NCBI GenBank assembly: GCA_031271065.1
Contig: JAISWP010000266.1
Coordinates: forward strand, 1-9,502
Direction of reading: 5' to 3'
Source of the DNA: Synergistaceae bacterium
GTDB taxonomy: Bacteria > Synergistota > Synergistia > Synergistales > Synergistaceae
DNA length: 9,502 nt
Position 1 is the first letter of the stretch. Each line of letters opens with the position of its first letter. The notes under the pieces were generated by a model. The model saw only the letters and a list, made by a program, of their open reading frames with translations, made no database searches and was not told where the DNA came from. Positions 5,381-9,502 of this stretch are shown here, one piece after another. Position numbers and translations under genes: made by a program.

Positions 5381-7662
5381 TACCGCCTGTTCGTTATCCT
5401 CCGCAGCAGATCTATGACGTCCTTTTTTTCGCCGCTGTCGGAGACGGCCGCGCCGATGCAGGCCGGGCAGCCCCAGGAGCATTTGCAGTTCGCCGCCGCG
5501 TCGAGACAGGACGAGAAGAGCCCCATGCCGAGGTCGTAGAGAGCCTCCGCAAGCCCTATCCCGCCCGGAACGTTGTCCGCGACGAACAGCGTCGGCTTCC
5601 TGAAGTGAGGGTCCCGCTCGTGTCCCTTCACGATGATGTCCGTCCGGTCGCACATCAGATACAGCGGGGCGATGCCCCTGACCAGGTTCGCGAGCCCGTA
5701 GAGCGACTGATTTTTTCCGCTCTCCCGGTCCGGCGGCGGAAGATGTTCCTCGTCCAGGCTGAGCCAGAACGCGGTGGTGTGCATCTGCTCCTCGGGGAGG
5801 TGGATGTGCCCGTACCCGACGTTTTCGTGGGTCCGCAGCTTTATCTTCTTGTATATGGTGGGACGCACCGCCAGCAGCACCTCGCCCCAGCCCGTTTTTT
5901 CGCCGCGCTCCATCTCGTCGAGGACCTCTATGCGGGCCGCGGCGTCTCCGTCGGTGTAGTAGTCCACGTCCGCTTTTTTCACGTAACAGCGCATTTTCTC
6001 GTGGTCGAGCTCCTGCACCTGATAGGGCTCCCCGGCGTGGAAGTATATCGCCTGGGGGAAGATGAGGGTCGGGGCGGTCTTTCTGTCCATCTGGCCTATC
6101 ACCGCCGGTTTTGACACGTCGGTAACATCGTGGATGACGAAGTTCTCGCTAGTGGCGCTGCGGAGCGAGAGCGACGCCGCGGGATACGAGTCCTCCTGCC
6201 AGAAATAGCGGCCCTGCGTTTTGTGCAGCACGTCGCTGCGTTCGAGAAAATCGAGAGCCTCGTCCACCTCCTCGCCGCCGAACTTCTCGCCCGCCGAGAA
6301 GGGCAGTTCGAAGGCGGAGCATTTGACGTGCCCGATCTGGATGTACGGGTTCGACGGGTTTATCCTGGCCCTCTCAGGAGAGGCCCCGAAAAAGTACGAC
6401 GGGTTCATCGAGAGAAACTGGTCCATCTGGGTGGACGAGGCCACCATCACGGCGGCGGATATTCCGCCCTCAGCCCGTCTCCCGGCCCGGCCCATCTGCT
6501 GCCAGGCGGAGGCCACGCTCCCAGGGTATCCGTGGAGCACCGCGAGTTCCAAAGATCCGATGTCGACGCCCAGTTCAAGGGCGTTCGTGCTGACGACGCA
6601 ATGGATGTCGCCGTTCCTGAGCCCGCTTTCTATAGCTCTTCTCTCGCTGGGGAGATATCCTCCCCTGTAGCCCGCTATCCTCTCGGGAGGGATGCGTTTT
6701 GCGGCCGCCGCGTCCTGGATGTATTTGAGCAGCAGTTCCACGTTTATCCGCGAGCGGCTGAACACTATCGTGCGGATGCCGTTTGTCACAGCCTCGATAG
6801 CGATGCGGGCCGTCTCGAATATGGACGGCCTCCTTATCCCCAGCTGCCTGTTGACTATGGGGGGATTGTAGAAGATGATGTGCCGCTCGCAGGATGGAGC
6901 GCCGTTTTCGGCGACGAGTTCCATCTTCCTGCCCGTCAGGGCTTCGGCCAGCTCCGCCGGGTTCGATATGGTGGCCGAGCAGCAGATGAAAGACGGGTTC
7001 GATCCGTAAAATTCGCATATCCGCAGAAGCCGTCTCAGGATGAGCGCCAGGTGCGATCCGTAGATGCCTTTGTACGTGTGGAGTTCGTCTATCACCACGT
7101 ATTCGAGGTTTTCGAAGAGATCCTTCCATTTCGTGTGGTGCGGCAGTATCCCGGTGTGGAGCATGTCGGGGTTCGTTATCACTATGTGCCCCGATCTGCG
7201 GACCTTGGTGCGGACGTCCCCGGGGGTGTCGCCGTCGTATGTGTGAGTGCGGACATCCAGACCGGTCTCGTCGATCAGGGCGTGCAGTTCGGACATCTGG
7301 TCCTGAGAGAGGGCCTTTGTGGGAAACAGGTATATGGCCCGGGAGGAGGGGGACTTCATTATGGCGTTCAGGACCGGCGCGTTGTAGCAGAGAGTTTTGC
7401 CGGACGCCGTGGGAGTGACTGCCACGAAGTCCCGATGCGCCGCTCCGAGGGCGGCCGCGCTGGCCTGGTGCGAAAAGAGACGCTCTATGCCCCTCCTTTT
7501 CAGAGCGGAGACGAGCTCGGGCGATATGTCCGGCCACTCCCCGAACGACGCCTCGCGGGCGGGGATTATCCTGTGCTCCGTCACGTCGCCCTGGAGCGAA
7601 TTTATCCATTTCAGAAAATCGGCGATATCCATGCTTCTCTCGCCGAAAAGAGCTCTCTTCAT
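5380..7662 (-). CDS. mrfA: MrfA/YprA-type SF2 helicase with C-terminal DUF1998 (MZB) zinc domain
   Basis: A 760-residue superfamily 2 helicase. In order: an N-terminal region with the SHQ motif, motif I TPTASGKT (83-90), motif II as DELH (192-195), motif III SAT (229-231), motif IV IVFSRSR, motif V STNALELGVDIG (358-369) and motif VI QQMGRAGRR (388-396). The long C-terminal part ends in a four-cysteine cluster, C726-x-C728-x3-C732-x2-C735, typical of DUF1998/MZB. B. subtilis MrfA has the same layout and similar length. There it is an ATP-dependent 3'-5' DNA helicase that acts with the exonuclease MrfB in repair of mitomycin C damage. No MrfB gene is visible here. The start at 7662 (MKRALFGERS) is chosen because GGAGGT lies six bases upstream. 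An in-frame ATG 14 codons earlier (7704) has no ribosome site and falls in AT-rich promoter-like DNA. It appears to be a single-gene unit. Confidence 0.93.
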   Translation of the reverse strand: MKRALFGERSMDIADFLKWINSLQGDVTEHRIIPAREASFGEWPDISPELVSALKRRGIERLFSHQASAAALGAAHRDFVAVTPTASGKTLCYNAPVLNAIMKSPSSRAIYLFPTKALSQDQMSELHALIDETGLDVRTHTYDGDTPGDVRTKVRRSGHIVITNPDMLHTGILPHHTKWKDLFENLEYVVIDELHTYKGIYGSHLALILRRLLRICEFYGSNPSFICCSATISNPAELAEALTGRKMELVAENGAPSCERHIIFYNPPIVNRQLGIRRPSIFETARIAIEAVTNGIRTIVFSRSRINVELLLKYIQDAAAAKRIPPERIAGYRGGYLPSERRAIESGLRNGDIHCVVSTNALELGVDIGSLELAVLHGYPGSVASAWQQMGRAGRRAEGGISAAVMVASSTQMDQFLSMNPSYFFGASPERARINPSNPYIQIGHVKCSAFELPFSAGEKFGGEEVDEALDFLERSDVLHKTQGRYFWQEDSYPAASLSLRSATSENFVIHDVTDVSKPAVIGQMDRKTAPTLIFPQAIYFHAGEPYQVQELDHEKMRCYVKKADVDYYTDGDAAARIEVLDEMERGEKTGWGEVLLAVRPTIYKKIKLRTHENVGYGHIHLPEEQMHTTAFWLSLDEEHLPPPDRESGKNQSLYGLANLVRGIAPLYLMCDRTDIIVKGHERDPHFRKPTLFVADNVPGGIGLAEALYDLGMGLFSSCLDAAANCKCSWGCPACIGAAVSDSGEKKDVIDLLRRITNRR

Positions 7663-7675
7663 CGGAGGACCTCCG
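7663..7675 (-). promoter_or_regulatory. Helicase ribosome site within a palindrome
   Basis: On the minus strand CGGAGGTCCTCCG sits directly before the ATG at 7662. It contains the Shine-Dalgarno GGAGGT and can fold into a five-pair stem with a three-base loop, which would hide the ribosome site. It decides the start codon and might limit translation. Confidence 0.55.
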
Positions 7676-7717
7676 TCTTGAATTATGACATAATAAATTT
7701 CCATAAAATATCAATAA

Positions 7718-7749
7718 CAATTATAATGCTTTTCTCATAGGTATAATTG
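7718..7749. promoter_or_regulatory. AT-rich divergent promoter region with inverted repeat
   Basis: The 162 bases between the helicase and the coiled-coil gene are far more AT-rich than the genes. CAATTATA (7718-7725) and TATAATTG (7742-7749) form a perfect 8-bp inverted repeat with a 16-base spacer. They carry TATAAT hexamers on both strands (plus 7722-7727 and 7742-7747, minus 7725-7720). The repeat centres are 24 bases apart, so each half could be a -10 box or an operator half-site. No -35 element is convincing on either strand. A further plus-strand -10-like TATAAA lies near 7789. Confidence 0.4.
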
Positions 7750-7824
7750 CATGTCCTGCCTTCACAAACTTGTTGTAGAATATTCCGTATAAAAACATAA
7801 CGTATTGTGCGAAGGTGTTCACCG

Positions 7825-8649
7825 ATGAGCGATTTCAGAAGCGAAAAAGATTACCTGCCGCCGGATTTCGAAGAGCTGTACAAGGAACTTGCCGACCTGC
7901 GGAGCGAACTCGCTTCCCTCTGCGAGGAACTCGAATTTACGAATCGCGTCGTGATACCGAGGACACAGACCAGTTATCTCATCAAAGTGGGGGCACTCAG
8001 GGTGGAACTCCTTCAGGCCCAGGTCGCGGTGATGAAAGTCCGCCGCAGGATCGCCCTGCTTCGCTCCAGCATAGACAGGGGAAAGACCGTTTTCGAGGAG
8101 GCTTTGAACTACCGGATCGAGCGCGAGTTCAAGGAGTGGGACGCCAGGCTCGCCCACGAAGTGTCCCAGATAGAAAACGCCAAGGCCAGATTTTCGTCCC
8201 TCTCTCCGGACGAGGACGAGGACGAGATACGCGTGATCTTCCGCACCCTGTGCCGCAAATTGAACCCGGACATAAATCCCGATCAGAGCGACGAGGCGAA
8301 ATCGCTCTGGCCCAGCGTGTACTCCGCCTACACGGGATGCGACCTCTTTCACCTGAAGGCTCTTCTGCTGATGGCGGACGACTACCCGGACAGCTACGAC
8401 CTTCCGAGCAACATCGGCGCCATGAGGGAGGAGAAAGCCGCTCTCATCGATAAGATGGGTGATATGACGAACAAGGTGCGGAACGCGAAACAGCATCCGG
8501 CTTTCGAGTGGATGGAACTGCTTCAGGACCCCGGGGACCTTGCCACGGAACAGTGCAGGCTCCGCGACGAGATAGCCCGCATGAGAGCGCAGCAGGTCGC
8601 GCTGCTCGATATGCAGAAGTCTCTGGAGCAGCGCGGCGTCCGCCGGTAA
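7825..8649 (+). CDS. Coiled-coil protein with degenerate J-domain-like segment
   Basis: A 274-residue, strongly charged protein without signal peptide or membrane segment. Residues about 13-37 and 55-122 are long heptad-like helices, and a third (about 240-270) closes the protein. In between, 134-182 (EIRVIFRTLCRKLNPDINPD, then SDEAKSLWPSVYSAYTGCDLFHL) resembles helices II and III of a J domain, where the usual reading is HPD. Here the tripeptide is N147-P-D. The HPD histidine is required by classical J proteins to stimulate Hsp70 ATPase, so this segment may have lost that activity or serve only as a scaffold. The start at ATG 7825 is chosen for AAGGTG seven bases upstream. A GTG six codons earlier (7807) has no site. 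It stands alone, divergent from the helicase and convergent with the ABC gene, one base apart. No specific function is known. Confidence 0.85.
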   Translation: MSDFRSEKDYLPPDFEELYKELADLRSELASLCEELEFTNRVVIPRTQTSYLIKVGALRVELLQAQVAVMKVRRRIALLRSSIDRGKTVFEEALNYRIEREFKEWDARLAHEVSQIENAKARFSSLSPDEDEDEIRVIFRTLCRKLNPDINPDQSDEAKSLWPSVYSAYTGCDLFHLKALLLMADDYPDSYDLPSNIGAMREEKAALIDKMGDMTNKVRNAKQHPAFEWMELLQDPGDLATEQCRLRDEIARMRAQQVALLDMQKSLEQRGVRR

Positions 8650-8650
8650 A

Positions 8651-9502
8651 TCAGGCGTTTTTCAGGACTTTAGCCAGTGACGGCTCAAAAGTGAGCGACA
8701 CCAAAGACCCTTCCGGCCACACCCGTTTCACGTCCGGGTTGTCTATCTGAACCAGCACGTCGCCTTGAGGGGTCTTGACCCAGGATTCCACGCTGCTGCC
8801 CAGGTACACGTTCGTGGAAACGGTCCCGTCCTCTATTCCCTCTCCCGGTCCGCCCAGCGCCAGGGACTCCGGACGGCACATCACCAGGGCTTTTTCTCCG
8901 GTTTTAAGCGTCCTGTCCCACCTCGGGACGTCGAACGCGCGCCCTCTCAGGCTGACGCGGCAGCACTCAGAGGTCATTTCGGAGGCTTCGCAGGGGAAGA
9001 ATGCGACCTTGCCGACGAAGCCCGCCACGAAGGTATCGGCGGGGTCCCTGTATATTTCGCTGGGAGTGCCCATCTGGACTATCGCCCCTGACTTCATAAC
9101 TATTATCCTGTCGGACAGGCTCATAGCCTCCACGCGGTCGTGGGTCACGTACATCGCTGTTATGGACAGGGATTTCTGAAGGCGTCTGATCTCGACTCTC
9201 ATCTGTTCCCGGAGCAGGGCGTCCAGGTTTGAGAGGGGTTCGTCCAGCAGCAGCACCGACGGTTCCACTATGAGTGAACGAACCAGGGCGACGCGCTGCT
9301 GCTGTCCTCCGGAGAGCCGGGACGGAGGGCGTTTGGCCAGCTGTCCCAGCCCCACCATATCGAGGAATCGCGTCACCTTTTCCGAGACGGCGTTTTTGTC
9401 CATTTTACGGAGCCTCAGACCGTAAGCGACGTTGTCGAATACGTTCATGTGCGGAAAGAGCCCGTAGCTCTGGAACACCATAGCGGTGTCCCGTTTGTTC
9501 GG
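8651..9502 (-). CDS. ABC importer ATPase (FbpC/PotA/PhnT class), 5' end beyond the window (partial)
   Basis: The frame is open to the right edge. 283 codons are visible, and the N terminus with Walker A is missing. The visible part starts PNKRDTAMVFQSYGLFPHM, which contains the Q-loop glutamine (fragment residue 11). It continues with the signature LSGGQQQR (63-70), Walker B VLLLDEP (83-89), D-loop SNLDA (91-95), the H-loop histidine (121) in VTHDRVEAM, and EIYRDPADTFVAGFVG. A C-terminal TOBE-like region (about 195-283) follows. This architecture is that of ATPases driving uptake of ferric iron, spermidine/putrescine or phosphonates. The substrate cannot be told from the ATPase alone. It would pair at the inner face of the membrane with permeases presumably encoded off the right edge. 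The H-loop neighbourhood reads D-R-V-E-A where D-Q-x-E-A is common. Confidence 0.95.
   Translation of the reverse strand, partial: PNKRDTAMVFQSYGLFPHMNVFDNVAYGLRLRKMDKNAVSEKVTRFLDMVGLGQLAKRPPSRLSGGQQQRVALVRSLIVEPSVLLLDEPLSNLDALLREQMRVEIRRLQKSLSITAMYVTHDRVEAMSLSDRIIVMKSGAIVQMGTPSEIYRDPADTFVAGFVGKVAFFPCEASEMTSECCRVSLRGRAFDVPRWDRTLKTGEKALVMCRPESLALGGPGEGIEDGTVSTNVYLGSSVESWVKTPQGDVLVQIDNPDVKRVWPEGSLVSLTFEPSLAKVLKNA

Noticed and set aside
7663..7704. An upstream in-frame start giving 14 more helicase residues
   Set aside because: No Shine-Dalgarno precedes it and it lies in AT-rich promoter-like DNA, whereas the ATG at 7662 has GGAGGT at six bases.
6130..7740. A 536-codon plus-strand open frame opposite the helicase
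   Set aside because: It is a shadow of the helicase gene. Its composition is typical of a complementary-strand frame and no ribosome site or motif is seen.
7807..7824. A GTG start six codons earlier for the coiled-coil protein
   Set aside because: The ribosome site AAGGTG falls inside this extension and is correctly spaced for the ATG at 7825.

Overview
The window is a stretch of GC-rich bacterial chromosome with densely packed, mostly housekeeping genes. The likely source is Synergistota or a related diderm anaerobe. This is inferred from three things: the gene order yebC-ruvC-ruvA-ruvB-DUF2905-SpoIID-domain protein, a sporulation-type SpoIID protein with a signal peptide and no visible sporulation genes, and GC-rich coding with frequent ATA and AGG codons. 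The sequence alone does not prove this assignment, and Clostridia-like lineages share parts of the gene order. No rRNA, tRNA, CRISPR array, phage gene or transposase was seen.

Layout. (1) Positions 1-4134, minus strand: one operon read right to left. It encodes a YebC/TACO1 translation factor, the complete Holliday-junction machinery RuvC, RuvA and RuvB, a two-helix DUF2905 membrane protein, and a secreted SpoIID/LytB-domain protein that runs off the left edge. The genes overlap or are separated by only 1 to 12 bases, except for a 47-base gap before the SpoIID gene. (2) Positions 4135-4454: a divergent intergenic region. It holds a good extended -10 promoter for the operon, a 12-bp palindrome on its -35 element, a strong hairpin in the yebC leader, and a promoter-like box facing right. 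(3) Positions 4455-5338, plus strand: two tandem paralogous genes for small thioredoxin-fold-like cysteine proteins of unknown function, separated by a palindromic repeat element with a perfect 17-bp stem. (4) Positions 5380-7662, minus strand: an MrfA/YprA-type SF2 helicase with a C-terminal four-cysteine DUF1998 (MZB) domain. (5) Positions 7663-7824: an AT-rich divergent promoter region with an inverted repeat. (6) Positions 7825-8649, plus strand: a coiled-coil protein with a degenerate J-domain-like segment (NPD in place of HPD). (7) Positions 8651-9502, minus strand: the C-terminal part of an ABC importer ATPase of the Fe3+/spermidine/phosphonate class, running off the right edge.

How it fits together: RuvA and RuvB migrate Holliday junctions and RuvC cuts them. 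The separate MrfA-like helicase is also a DNA-repair protein in characterised relatives, so the window is rich in DNA maintenance functions. The least explained parts are the paired thioredoxin-like genes with divergent cysteine motifs, the palindromic element between them, and the coiled-coil J-like protein. No clearly new multi-gene defence or mobile system is visible.
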